Assembly: GCF_000739775.1 (NCBI RefSeq)
Contig: NZ_BBJH01000034.1
Location: 1 to 64,000 of the forward strand
Reading direction: 5' to 3'
Source: Paraburkholderia heleia NBRC 101817
GTDB lineage: Bacteria > Pseudomonadota > Gammaproteobacteria > Burkholderiales > Burkholderiaceae
Length of the DNA: 64,000 nucleotides
Every line of letters starts with the position of its first letter. Position 1 is the first letter of the stretch. The notes beneath the pieces were generated by a model. That model was given only the letters and a program-made list of their open reading frames with translations. It did no database searches and had not been told where the DNA came from. Shown here in pieces: positions 33,849 to 42,548 of the stretch. A program made the position numbers and the translations under genes.

Positions 33849-33991
33849 GACCTTGTCACGCGAGCGCGGCGGTTCAACCAAATGGAACGCTCGCTGTTCC
33901 GATCCTGCACCCCTACCATCCTCTCCAGTTGCACGGTTTTCACAAGAGCCTCGTTGCGAGGGACTTGCCAACTGTTCAAAGGAGAAGACCC

Positions 33992-34330
33992 ATGTTCCTC
34001 AACTGGATTGAGCTGCTCGGTACCCTGAAGCGTTCGTCGAATCTCATTGGCAACAGCAACCCGAAGATGCTTGAAGCGTATCGCGGTCTTGCGGCGGCGC
34101 AGGGCTCGAACGGCGCGCTCGATGCGAAGACACGCGAGCTGATCGCGATCGCCGTGGCCGTGACGACGCGTTGCGACGGCTGCATCAGCTCACATGTGTC
34201 GGCCGCAATCCAGGCGGGGGCGACCGAAGCCGAGGTCTCCGATGCATGTGGCACGGCCATCGCATTGAACGCGGGCGCCGCGTATGTGTACTCGCTGCAC
34301 GCGATGGAAGCGATGCAGGGCCTCAAGTAA
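33992..34330 (+). CDS. AhpD-like / carboxymuconolactone decarboxylase-family protein (second copy)
   Basis: Protein of 112 residues with TRELIAIAVAVTTRCDGCISSH, carrying the Cys-x-x-Cys and His of AhpD-type enzymes. ATG 33992 has GGAG about 8 bp upstream. It corresponds in position to the gene at 20327, just ahead of a tctB-tctA pair. The proteins are only moderately similar, so they are either old duplicates or separate recruits. A thiol-dependent redox role is likely; the partner is unknown. Confidence 0.88.
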   Translation: MFLNWIELLGTLKRSSNLIGNSNPKMLEAYRGLAAAQGSNGALDAKTRELIAIAVAVTTRCDGCISSHVSAAIQAGATEAEVSDACGTAIALNAGAAYVYSLHAMEAMQGLK

Positions 34331-34379
34331 CGCGCACGCAAACCGGGATGAGCGGCATGAAAGCAAAATTGGCACTCGA

Positions 34380-34469
34380 GGGGGGCGGGTCGTCGAGGCG
34401 TGCAACGTCGCCGCCGGTGCGTTCTGCGCGATGCTGCTCGCCGACCGGGAACGACGCGCAACGATTTGA
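34380..34469 (+). pseudogene. CaiB-like CoA-transferase gene fragment
   Basis: The frame reads GGRVVEACNVAAGAFCAMLL followed by ADRERRATI and a stop. This matches residues 7-28 of the intact CaiB at 27423-28571 (GIRVIEFCNVAAGPYCGMLL). Only about 28 codons remain, with no start and with loss of similarity after MLLAD. It is a relic of a family III CoA-transferase gene inserted ahead of tctB. Confidence 0.7.
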
Positions 34470-34511
34470 CAATAAGCGCGCGCATCCAACGGAGACACGG
34501 AGACGATTGAC

Positions 34512-35030
34512 ATGGACGGACAAGCAACGGCCGATGCCGGACGCCAGAGCTTTCTGAGCGGATACCGGCGCGACTACTACGGAGGCGCGCTGATGTGTTT
34601 GATCGGCGCGGGCGCGGTCGCGCAGGGCCTCAATTACAGCTTCGGCAGCCTCACGCACATGGGCCCGGGATTCTTTCCGACCTGTCTCGGCGTGATCCTG
34701 ATCCTGCTCGGCATGAGCATCGCGGGCACGGCGAAGCGTCCGTCGGTGCGCAAGACGCAGCATGAAGGCGTGCCGCTCGAAAGCAGCGGTCCCGAATGGC
34801 GGGGCTGGTTCTGCATCGTCGCGAGCATCGTCGCGTTCGTCGTGCTCGGCAATTGGGGCGGACTGCTGCCGGCATCGTTCGCCGTCACCTTCATTTCCGC
34901 GTTCGGCGATCGCGACAACACGTGGAAGAGCGCGCTGGCGCTCGCGGCGGTCATCACGCTGATCTCGGTGGTCGTGTTCTGGTGGGCGCTGCAACTGCAG
35001 TTTCCGCTGCTCACGTGGGGGCGCTCATGA
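34512..35030 (+). CDS. tctB: Tripartite tricarboxylate transporter small membrane subunit (second copy)
   Basis: Protein of 172 residues with four hydrophobic segments and the TctB core YRRDYYGGALMCLIGAGAVA, FGSLTHMGPGFFPTCLG. ATG 34512 follows GGAG by about 11 bp. The stop overlaps the tctA start (ATGA). It is clearly paralogous to the copy at 20839. It works with TctA, but the cognate Bug receptor gene next to it has decayed to a fragment (36653-36757), so it must use a receptor encoded elsewhere, such as 38243-39223. Confidence 0.93.
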   Translation: MDGQATADAGRQSFLSGYRRDYYGGALMCLIGAGAVAQGLNYSFGSLTHMGPGFFPTCLGVILILLGMSIAGTAKRPSVRKTQHEGVPLESSGPEWRGWFCIVASIVAFVVLGNWGGLLPASFAVTFISAFGDRDNTWKSALALAAVITLISVVVFWWALQLQFPLLTWGRS

Positions 35031-36622
35031 TCGGACATTCTCTCGCTGATTTGTGGCAGGGCTTTGGCGTCGCGCTCGAATGGCACAACCTGATGTGGTC
35101 GTTCTTCGGCGTGCTGGTGGGCAATCTCATCGGCGTGCTGCCCGGCATGGGGCCGCTATCGGCGATCTCCATCCTTCTGCCGCTCACCTACACGATGCAC
35201 CCCGTCGCTGCGATCCTGATGCTCGCGGGGATCTTCTACGGCTCGCAATACGGCGGCGCGATCGGCGCAATTCTGCTGAACCTGCCATGCCATCCACCGC
35301 ATGCGGTCACCTGTCTCGACGGCTATCCGATGACGCGCGCAGGCAAGGGCGGCACCGCGCTCGGCATCACGATGATCGCGTCGTTCTTCGCGGCGTCGGT
35401 GGGCATCATCGTGATGATCTTCGCTTCGCCGCTGCTGGTGTCGATCGCGTTCAAGTTCGGTCCTGCCGAGCTGTTCTCGATCATGCTGCTCGGGCTGATC
35501 GCGGGCGGCACGATGTCGAGCGGCTCGCCGTTGAAGGGCGTGTCGATGACGGTCATCGGCCTGCTCGCGGGCGTGGTCGGCACCGATGTGAACACAGGCA
35601 TGATGCGCTTCACATTCGGCTTCGCCGAGCTGGCGGATGGCGTGCAACTCGTCGCGCTCGCGCTCGGGCTCTTCGGCGTGACGGAGTTTCTGCGCAACGT
35701 GAACCGCATGCACGCGGTGGGCAGCGGCGTGAAGGTGAGCCTGCGCGACATGCGGCCGAGCTTCAAGGAGCTCAGGCAGGCGTTCTGGCCGATCGTGCGC
35801 GGCACGTCGGTGGGCACGCTGTTCGGTGCGATGCCGGGCACCGGGCCGACCATCACCACGTTCATCGCCTATGCGCTGGAGAAGAAGATTGCGCGCAAGC
35901 CCGAGCGCTTCGGCCACGGCGCGCTGGAAGGCGTGGCCTCGCCGGAGGCATCGTCGCATTCGAAGACACAGGTCGACTTCATTCCGACGATGAGTCTCGG
36001 TATCCCCGGCGATCCGGTGATGGCGCTGATTCTCGGCGCGCTTTTGATCCAGGGCATCCAGCCCGGCCCGCAACTGATCAGCCAGCACGCGGATATCTTC
36101 TGGGGCTTGATCGCGAGCTTCTGGGTGGGCAACGTGCTGCTCGTGCTGCTCAACGTACCGCTGATCCAGATCTGGGTGAAGGTGCTCCAGGTGCCCTACC
36201 GCTTTCTCTTCCCGGCGGCGCTGTTCTTCATCGCGGTGGGCGTGTACAGCACCAACAACAGCCTGTTCGAAGTGAGCGAAGTGCTCGTGTTCGGCCTGAT
36301 CGGCGCGGTATTCGTCGCGCTCGATTTCCCCGTTGCGCCGATCCTGCTCGGCTATGTGCTCGGACCGATGGTCGAGGAAAACTTTCGCCGCGCGCTGCTG
36401 CTGTCGCACGGGGATCTGACGGTGTTCGTGGTACGGCCGATCAGCGCGTGCTTCATGGCTGCGTGCGCGCTGCTGATCCTGCTGCAAGGGTTCTTTGCCG
36501 TGCGCGCGGCGCTGCGCAAGCGCGAGAGCATGAAGAGCGTCCCGCCGCAGGTCCCGGCGATGAACGACGCGCCGCGCGACAACGGCCGCGAACCGCCGCT
36601 CGCACATGCGGACCATCACTGA
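35027..36622 (+). CDS. tctA: Tripartite tricarboxylate transporter large permease subunit (second copy)
   Basis: Integral membrane protein of 531 residues, nearly colinear with TctA at 21311 and differing mostly by conservative changes (IGVLPGMGPLSAISILLP, GIFYGSQYGGAIGAILLN, PGTGPTITTF, SLGIPGDPVMALILGALL). The C-terminus is about 17 residues longer and polar. ATG 35027 overlaps the tctB stop. Close similarity of the two pairs suggests recent duplication of the whole transporter module. Confidence 0.95.
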   Translation: MIGHSLADLWQGFGVALEWHNLMWSFFGVLVGNLIGVLPGMGPLSAISILLPLTYTMHPVAAILMLAGIFYGSQYGGAIGAILLNLPCHPPHAVTCLDGYPMTRAGKGGTALGITMIASFFAASVGIIVMIFASPLLVSIAFKFGPAELFSIMLLGLIAGGTMSSGSPLKGVSMTVIGLLAGVVGTDVNTGMMRFTFGFAELADGVQLVALALGLFGVTEFLRNVNRMHAVGSGVKVSLRDMRPSFKELRQAFWPIVRGTSVGTLFGAMPGTGPTITTFIAYALEKKIARKPERFGHGALEGVASPEASSHSKTQVDFIPTMSLGIPGDPVMALILGALLIQGIQPGPQLISQHADIFWGLIASFWVGNVLLVLLNVPLIQIWVKVLQVPYRFLFPAALFFIAVGVYSTNNSLFEVSEVLVFGLIGAVFVALDFPVAPILLGYVLGPMVEENFRRALLLSHGDLTVFVVRPISACFMAACALLILLQGFFAVRAALRKRESMKSVPPQVPAMNDAPRDNGREPPLAHADHH

Positions 36623-36652
36623 GCATTCACTCGAGGAGAGATGCTGTGAAGA

Positions 36653-36757
36653 AGTGGCGGCGCGGACATCATGGCGCGCCTTCTGCAAAAGCAGTTGTCG
36701 CTCGCGTTCAGGCAATCGGTGATCGTCGAGAACCGGCGATGAACATCGCCGGGCCGG
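36653..36757 (+). pseudogene. Fragment of a Bug/TctC receptor gene
   Basis: Reading SGGADIMARLLQKQLSLAF then RQSVIVENRR and a stop, with MNIAG in the next frame. Intact Bug proteins have PGG..D..AR.L...L...-VVENRPGAGG-NIAG in the same order. The fragment lacks the signal peptide, has a frame break at the ENRPGAGG position and then loses similarity. It sits directly after tctB-tctA, where a tctC gene would be expected. Confidence 0.65.
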
Positions 36758-36813
36758 CACCATCAAGGCCGCGGGCATTCGGCCGCAATGATCCGGGCGC
36801 TTCAGGAGACCTC

Positions 36814-38151
36814 ATGTCAGTTTTCACATCGAAAGTGGTACGCAACCTCTTCGGCACCGAAGCCATGCGCGCGATCTTTTCGGATGACACGCGCATCAGC
36901 CATTACCTCAAGGTGGAGATCGCGCTCGCGAAGGTCGAGGCAACGCTGGGCGTGATTCCCGACGCGGCGTATCGCGAGATCGCGGCGAAGGCGCCATCGT
37001 TCGAAATCGACTGGGAGCGCTTTCGCACCGACGTCGAAGCGGTCGGCTATCCGGTGATGCCCTTTGTCGAGCAACTCGCGGAGCATTGCGGCGCGGCGGG
37101 CGAATACCTGCACTGGGGGTCGACGACGCGCGACATCACCGATACCTCCTTCATGCTGCAGGTGCGCGACGCGCTCGCGGTGATTGAAGCCGATCTGCAC
37201 AAGGTGCGCCGCAAGCTGCGCGAGATGACGTCGCGGCATCGCTCGACACTGATGATCGCGCGCACGCACGGCAAGCACGCGTTGCCATCGACTTTCGGCT
37301 TTCGCTGCGCGGTCTGGTATAGCGAAGTCGAACGGCAATGCGCGCGCCTCGCCGCATTGCGCGCGGACACGCTCGCGGGACAGTTCGGCGGCGCGATCGG
37401 CACGTTCGCCGCAGTCGGGCCGAAGGGCATCGAGGTGCAGCGCGCATTGATGGCCGAGCTCGGGCTCGAAGCGGCGGAGATCGCGTGGTTCGCCTCGCGC
37501 GATCGCGTGGCGCAGGTGGTATTCACGATTGCATCGATTGCGCAGTCGATGGCGAGCATCGCGAAGACGCTCACCATCATGACGCGCGACGAAGTGGGCG
37601 AGGCATCCGAAGGCGGCGGCGAGAGCCGCGGCACCAGTTCGGCGATGCCGCACAAGCACAATACCGTCGTGCCCGAGCTCGTGATCGTCCACGGCAAGAT
37701 GGCCGCGCAACAGATACCCGTCGTGATGGAATCGATGGTGCAGGATTTCGAGCGCGACTGGCAAGGGCACTTCGAGACCATCGCCGTGCCGCAGACTTTT
37801 CAGCATGCGCATGCGGCGGTGACGCAGATGCAGGTCGTGCTGTCGGGCCTCGTCGTGCATACGGAGCGCATGCGCGCCAATCTCGACGTGACCCGTGGCC
37901 AGGTGATGGCCGAGAGCGTGATGATGGCGCTCGCGCCGAAGATCGGCCGCAAGAACGCGCATCACATGGTATCGCGTCTGTGCAGCGCGGCCATGAAGGA
38001 AGGGCGCCCGCTCGGCGAGGTCCTGCGCGCCGACGCCGAAACGATGCGCCATCTCGGCGAACGCGAGCTGGCGCAGGCGCTCGATCCGCGCAACTACATC
38101 GGACTCGCGGAACAGTCGGTGGACAACGTGCTCGCATCGCACGCGGGCTGA
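36814..38151 (+). CDS. Aspartase/fumarase-superfamily lyase (second copy, divergent signature)
   Basis: Protein of 445 residues with HWGSTTRDITDTSFM, IARTHGKHALP and a signature loop GTSSAMPHKHNTVVPELVI. The loop keeps the catalytic Ser, Met and Lys but has KHNT where most members have KxNP. ATG 36814 has GGAG 6 bp before it. It is related to, but clearly distinct from, the lyase at 17320, so the two likely cleave different fumarate or succinate adducts. It follows tctB-tctA and is followed by a remnant of an acyl-CoA synthetase gene. Confidence 0.88.
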   Translation: MSVFTSKVVRNLFGTEAMRAIFSDDTRISHYLKVEIALAKVEATLGVIPDAAYREIAAKAPSFEIDWERFRTDVEAVGYPVMPFVEQLAEHCGAAGEYLHWGSTTRDITDTSFMLQVRDALAVIEADLHKVRRKLREMTSRHRSTLMIARTHGKHALPSTFGFRCAVWYSEVERQCARLAALRADTLAGQFGGAIGTFAAVGPKGIEVQRALMAELGLEAAEIAWFASRDRVAQVVFTIASIAQSMASIAKTLTIMTRDEVGEASEGGGESRGTSSAMPHKHNTVVPELVIVHGKMAAQQIPVVMESMVQDFERDWQGHFETIAVPQTFQHAHAAVTQMQVVLSGLVVHTERMRANLDVTRGQVMAESVMMALAPKIGRKNAHHMVSRLCSAAMKEGRPLGEVLRADAETMRHLGERELAQALDPRNYIGLAEQSVDNVLASHAG

Positions 38152-38161
38152 GGGTATCGTG

Positions 38162-38254
38162 GTGAGCGAAAGCGCGGTCGGGGCATTGCTGAATCCGGCT
38201 TCGGTCGCGGTGACCGGTGTATCCGCTGACGGCGGCAGCCGACTATTCGATTGA
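38162..38254 (+). pseudogene. Truncated start of an NDP-forming acyl-CoA synthetase gene
   Basis: Thirty codons from a GTG read VSESAVGALLNPASVAVTG then VSADGGSRLFD and a stop. This matches the N-terminus of the intact enzyme at 39417 (IARLLRPESIAIVGASEDQ). The frame ends abruptly inside the 3' end of the inverted Bug gene, so the rest was lost, possibly when that gene was inserted. It begins 11 bp after the lyase stop, as in an operon. Confidence 0.6.
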
Positions 38255-39223
38255 AGCCCCCGACTGCTGTACCGCCGTATGCCAGCGCGCCACTTCGCTC
38301 TTCAGGTGCGCTTCGGCGGCATCGGCCGAGCCGCCGATCATGAAGATTGCCTGCTTCGCAAACAGCTCCTGAAACTTCGGCTGCTGGATGATCTCGTTGA
38401 CCGTCTTGTTCAGCTTGTCGATGATCGGCTTCGGGGTCCTGGCGGGCGCGAGCATCGAGAACCACGCGCTCGCCTGATAGCCTTTCAAACCCGCTTCGGC
38501 CATCGTCGGCACGTTGGGCAGCACGCTCGAACGCTTCGATTCGGTCTGCGCGAGCGGCACCAGCGTGCCCGCGTTGATACCGGGCAGGCACGTGAGAAAC
38601 GTATCGATGACGAGATTCACCTGGCCCGACATGGCCGCCGTCACCGCGGGCGCGGAGCCCTGATACGGTACGTGCGTGAGCTTGATGCCCGCGTCGTTGG
38701 CGAACATCACGGTCGCCAGATGCGGCGAGCCGCCGATGCCCGACGATCCGTACGTCAGCTTGCCGGGATTCTGCTTCGCTTTGGCGATGAGTTGCTGCAG
38801 AGTGGTGATGTTCTCCGACTTGTTCACGACGAGCACTTCCGGCGACGACGCGACATCGACCACCGCGGTCAGGTCATTCAGCGTGTCATAGGGCAGGTGC
38901 TTCATCAGCGTCGCGTTGATCGCGAGCGGTGCGGTGGCCCAGAGCAGCGTATAGCCATCGGGCGATGCATGTGCGACATACTGCGAGCCAATCACGGTGC
39001 CCGCGCCCGGCTTGTTCTCGACGATGGTGTTCTGCCCGAGCTTCCTGGTGAGCTCGGCGGCGAGCGCGCGCGCGAGATTATCGGACGCGCCGCCAGGCGT
39101 AAACGGCACGATCATGCGTATCGGGCGAGAGGGATAGTCCGGGTCCGCATGACTCACGACGGGCACGAGCGAAAGAGCCAGCGCGACGCCCGCGAGCGCG
39201 CGCCATGGCTTGAACGTTTTCAC
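38243..39223 (-). CDS. Bug-family tripartite tricarboxylate transporter binding protein
   Basis: Receptor of 326 residues. The signal peptide ends near PVVSHADPDYP; the Bug motifs are IRMIVPFTPGGASDNLARAL, TIVENKPGAG and PDGYTLLWATAP. GTG 39223 is the start: GGAG lies 9 bp before it and upstream codons show no family similarity. It is inverted relative to its neighbours. It may supply ligand to the TctBA pair at 34512-36622, whose own receptor gene has decayed. Confidence 0.92.
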   Translation of the reverse strand: MKTFKPWRALAGVALALSLVPVVSHADPDYPSRPIRMIVPFTPGGASDNLARALAAELTRKLGQNTIVENKPGAGTVIGSQYVAHASPDGYTLLWATAPLAINATLMKHLPYDTLNDLTAVVDVASSPEVLVVNKSENITTLQQLIAKAKQNPGKLTYGSSGIGGSPHLATVMFANDAGIKLTHVPYQGSAPAVTAAMSGQVNLVIDTFLTCLPGINAGTLVPLAQTESKRSSVLPNVPTMAEAGLKGYQASAWFSMLAPARTPKPIIDKLNKTVNEIIQQPKFQELFAKQAIFMIGGSADAAEAHLKSEVARWHTAVQQSGASIE

Positions 39224-39416
39224 GAGCGTCTCCTTTGATGACGGGCCTTCTTCGTGTGGATGCGACGAGACGGCCTCACTCCGACAATATGACAGTCTTG
39301 CCATTTAACCTTGCCGTTCCGCATTCCAGAACGGATGGGCGCGCGGCGTTTCCGGCCAATACTGATGAAGCGGCGAAAGTTCGCCCACGTCAAAAATCCA
39401 AAAGGAGACGAGCACA

Positions 39417-41504
39417 GTGCAAGCTTCCACGGATATCGCGCGCCTGCTGCGGCCGGAGTCGATCGCGATCGTCGGGGCATCGGAGGACCAGTCGAAGTTC
39501 GGCGGGCGCCTGTTGCGGATGGTGCTGCGCCATCGCTTCGCGGGGCCGGTCTATCCGATCAACCCGAAGCGCGACACCCTGTTCGACATCAAGGCTTATC
39601 CCGGCTTCGACGCGCTGCCCGCCGTGCCCGACATGGCGGTGCTCGCGGTGCCCCAGGCGAGCGTGAAGGCCACGATCGAAGCGGCCGCGCGCCTGGGCGT
39701 CGGCTGCGGACTCATCATCACGGCGGGCTTTTCCGATGCGGGCGAAGCTGGACGCCGGACGGAGAACGAGATCGTGCGTATCGCGCGCGAGCATGGCATG
39801 CGGCTCATCGGGCCGAACTGTCTCGGGCTCATCAGCGCGGCGAACCGGCTGGCCGCGTGCTCGTCGCCGGTGCTGGAGATTCCCGAACTGCCGCAGCAGC
39901 CCATCGGTCTCGTAAGCCAGAGCGGCGCGCTCATGACCACGTTCTTCGATCGCGCCTGGACGCACGGAATCGGCTTCAGCCATGGGATTTCGGTCGGCAA
40001 TCAGGCCGATCTGGAGCTCGCGGACTTCGTCGAGTTTCTCGCCGATGATCCGGATACGCAGGTCATCTGCACGTATATCGAAGGCGTGAAAGACGCCGCT
40101 CGCTTCGTTGCGGCGGCGCGGCGTGCGCGCGGGGCGGGCAAGCCGTGGCTCGCGGTCAAGGCGGGCCGCACCGAAGCGGGCAGCCGCGCGGCGTTCTCGC
40201 ATACGGCGAGCATCGCGGGCAATCATGCGGTGTTCGCGGCAGTGTGCGAGGAAAACGGTGTCACGCTGATGAACGATCTCGGCGCAATGATGACGCTTGC
40301 CGCATCAATGGTGCGCTATCCCAGGCGCACGGTGAATCGCATCGCGATCGTCACGCCTTCTGGCGGCGGCGGTGCGCTCGCGTCCGATGCGCTGCATGAG
40401 CGCGGCTTCCCGCTCGCGAACTTCGGCGAGGCGACGCGTGAAGCGCTGCACGCGCACTACGTGAAGGGCCAGGCGAACAACCCGGTCGATTTCGGCTCGC
40501 GCATTTCGCCCGACCCCGCGAAGGCCGCGCAGGATACGGTCGCCATCTTGCAGGCCGACGAGGAGACCGACGGCATCTTCGTGCCCGTGACGATGGCGCC
40601 GTTCATGCTGACGAGCGAGATCGTGCGTGCGCATGCTTCGCCGTTCGAAGGGGATGCCGGCAAGCCCGCGCTCTTCACGGTCGAGGCGGGTGCGACGAGC
40701 GATCCATTGCGCGCGTTGCTGCGCGAGCGCGGCATTCCTTATACGAACACGCTCGATGAAGCCATGAACGTGTGGACGGCCTGGCGTCGGCATGCGCAGC
40801 GCCGCTCTTTCGAGAAGCCGCGAAGACCGGACGCGCTGCCTTGCGCGCCCGGACCCGGCACCTATGACGAGGACGCGAGCAAGGCCGTCTTCAGGCGCTA
40901 TGGCGTTCCGGTGAACGCAGGCGCAATCGCGGTGAGCGCGGATGCCGCCGTGCGCCTCGCGGGAGAAACCGGTTATCCGCTCGTGATGAAGATCGCATCG
41001 CCCGACATCGCGCACAAAAGCGACATCGGCGGCGTGGCAGTGGGTATCGCCGACGAAGCGTGCGTGCGTGAAACGTTCGAACATCTCTGCGCGGCGGCGG
41101 GGCGTGCGATGCCGAATGCGCGCATCGACGGCGTATCGGTGCAGGCGCAGGTGAAGGGCGAAGTGGAGCTGATCGTGGGCGCGCGGCGCGACGAGCAGTT
41201 CGGCCCGGTCGTCGTGTTCGGCGCGGGCGGCGTTCTCGTCGAGTTGCTGGCGCAACGTGCGATCGCCTGCGCGCCTGCATCGAACGAACAGATCCGCGCG
41301 CTGCTCGAAACGCTGCCCGTGTGGAAGATCCTCGAAGGGTATCGCGGCGCAGCATTGGCGATCGACGAGGTCGTCGATGCGATCGCGCGCGTGAGCTGGC
41401 TTGCCGCCGATCTCGGCGACCGCGACTTCGAACTCGACATCAACCCGTTGATCGTCGGCCGGCACGCGTGCTGGGCCGTCGATGCGCGGCTGCGTATCGC
41501 ATAG
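39417..41504 (+). CDS. NDP-forming acyl-CoA synthetase (CoA-binding/ATP-grasp fusion)
   Basis: Protein of 695 residues fusing a CoA-binding Rossmann domain (about 5-130; ESIAIVGASEDQSKFGGRLL), the ligase domains (about 150-460, with a candidate catalytic His262 in AFSHTASIAGN) and a C-terminal ATP-grasp domain (about 475-695). Such enzymes interconvert acyl-CoA and acid with ADP/ATP through a phosphohistidine. The start is GTG 39417 with GGAG 10 bp upstream. The hydratase gene follows after 19 bp, forming an operon. The acid substrate is unknown. A truncated start of a homologue lies at 38162. Confidence 0.9.
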   Translation: MQASTDIARLLRPESIAIVGASEDQSKFGGRLLRMVLRHRFAGPVYPINPKRDTLFDIKAYPGFDALPAVPDMAVLAVPQASVKATIEAAARLGVGCGLIITAGFSDAGEAGRRTENEIVRIAREHGMRLIGPNCLGLISAANRLAACSSPVLEIPELPQQPIGLVSQSGALMTTFFDRAWTHGIGFSHGISVGNQADLELADFVEFLADDPDTQVICTYIEGVKDAARFVAAARRARGAGKPWLAVKAGRTEAGSRAAFSHTASIAGNHAVFAAVCEENGVTLMNDLGAMMTLAASMVRYPRRTVNRIAIVTPSGGGGALASDALHERGFPLANFGEATREALHAHYVKGQANNPVDFGSRISPDPAKAAQDTVAILQADEETDGIFVPVTMAPFMLTSEIVRAHASPFEGDAGKPALFTVEAGATSDPLRALLRERGIPYTNTLDEAMNVWTAWRRHAQRRSFEKPRRPDALPCAPGPGTYDEDASKAVFRRYGVPVNAGAIAVSADAAVRLAGETGYPLVMKIASPDIAHKSDIGGVAVGIADEACVRETFEHLCAAAGRAMPNARIDGVSVQAQVKGEVELIVGARRDEQFGPVVVFGAGGVLVELLAQRAIACAPASNEQIRALLETLPVWKILEGYRGAALAIDEVVDAIARVSWLAADLGDRDFELDINPLIVGRHACWAVDARLRIA

Positions 41505-41523
41505 TCCATCCGGGAGCCTTTCA

Positions 41524-42273
41524 ATGCCCCAGCCAGAAAACCTGCTGATAGAAAATTTCGACGATGGTGTCACGCTCGTCACCATCAACCGCGAGCGACG
41601 GCGTAACGCGATCAGCGCTCAGACCGCTATCGAGCTGCAGCAAGCGTTCGCCGCGTTCGACCGCTCGCCGCAACGCGTGGCCGTAATCACCGGCGCGGGC
41701 ACGGCCGCATTCACCGCGGGCGCGGACGTGAGCGACATGCCCGAGCTCTGGCGCTGCGTGCCGACCGTCGGCATCACGACGGAGAAGCCCGTCATCTGCG
41801 CGGTATCGGGATGGTGCGCCGGCGGCGGCCTCGTGATCGCGATGATGGCCGACCTGTGCGTCGCTACCGAGGACGCCAGGTTCTACTACCCCGAAGCGAA
41901 GCTCGGCATCACGCAGGGGATGATCGCGGGACTCGCAGGACGCATTCCGCACAAGGTCGCAATGGAGATGATGCTGCTCGCGCGCCCCGTCGACGCGCGG
42001 CGCGCGTATCAGGCGGGTCTCGTGAACGAAGTGGTGCCGAACGGCGGCCATGTGGAAGCGGCGCTGGCGATGGCACGCGAACTCACGACGATGGCCCCGC
42101 TCGTGCTCGCGACGCTCAAGCGCTTCGTCAACGAAGCCGTGCTCGCGCACGGACCGACCGAGACGCTCGGGCGCACACGGCGGCAGATGGAAGTGATCGC
42201 GCAGAGCGAGGATATTCGCGAGGGCTTCAGCGCGCACAGGGAAAAGCGGACGCCGAGGTTCGTCGGCCGATGA
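41524..42273 (+). CDS. Enoyl-CoA hydratase/isomerase-family protein
   Basis: Crotonase-fold protein of 249 residues. Oxyanion-hole segments are AAFTAGADVSDM and CAVSGWCAGGGLVIAMMADLCVA; YYPEAKLGITQGMIAGLAGRIP carries the Glu often used in hydration. It lies 19 bp after the acyl-CoA synthetase gene and presumably acts on its product. It resembles the hydratase at 44789, sharing GWC-GG and YPEAK motifs. Confidence 0.92.
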   Translation: MPQPENLLIENFDDGVTLVTINRERRRNAISAQTAIELQQAFAAFDRSPQRVAVITGAGTAAFTAGADVSDMPELWRCVPTVGITTEKPVICAVSGWCAGGGLVIAMMADLCVATEDARFYYPEAKLGITQGMIAGLAGRIPHKVAMEMMLLARPVDARRAYQAGLVNEVVPNGGHVEAALAMARELTTMAPLVLATLKRFVNEAVLAHGPTETLGRTRRQMEVIAQSEDIREGFSAHREKRTPRFVGR

Positions 42274-42548
42274 ACGAGGGATGCGAAGCCGCGTCGCGCG
42301 GCTTGCGCATCGATCCGGTTCAACGCTGCTGCGACAGCTTCGCGCCGAGCAGCGTGCTCGCCACCCGGGTGCGCAGAATCTGCGCCGTGCCGCGCGAGCC
42401 CGAAACTGCCGTCTCGTTTCGTTTTATAGAACGATTGGTGTTTTCCCGTTGCCGGTTCGACCATGACGATGTGCGCCGTGCCCGCCTGTCGTCCCTGCAT
42501 GTCGCCCCTAAAACGGAACGTTCGAGTCCCGAACCCAGGAGACACCTG
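42274..42548. other. Spacer before the Bug gene
   Basis: No supportable gene. On the minus strand a short frame ends GTAQILRTRVASTLL, faintly like the C-terminus of acyl-CoA dehydrogenases, but this is too weak to call. Confidence 0.3.

Noticed and set aside
34796..38151. Very long overlapping open frames (for example 1032 codons at 35053-38151, 825 at 16222-18699, 839 at 21379-23898)
   Set aside because: They are shadows of tctA, lyase and other genes in GC-rich DNA; their Arg/Ala/His-rich composition is not protein-like and the true genes have family motifs in another frame.
42320..42400. Minus-strand reading GTAQILRTRVASTLL, faintly like an acyl-CoA dehydrogenase C-terminus
   Set aside because: Too short, and the match covers only a few positions of a variable region.
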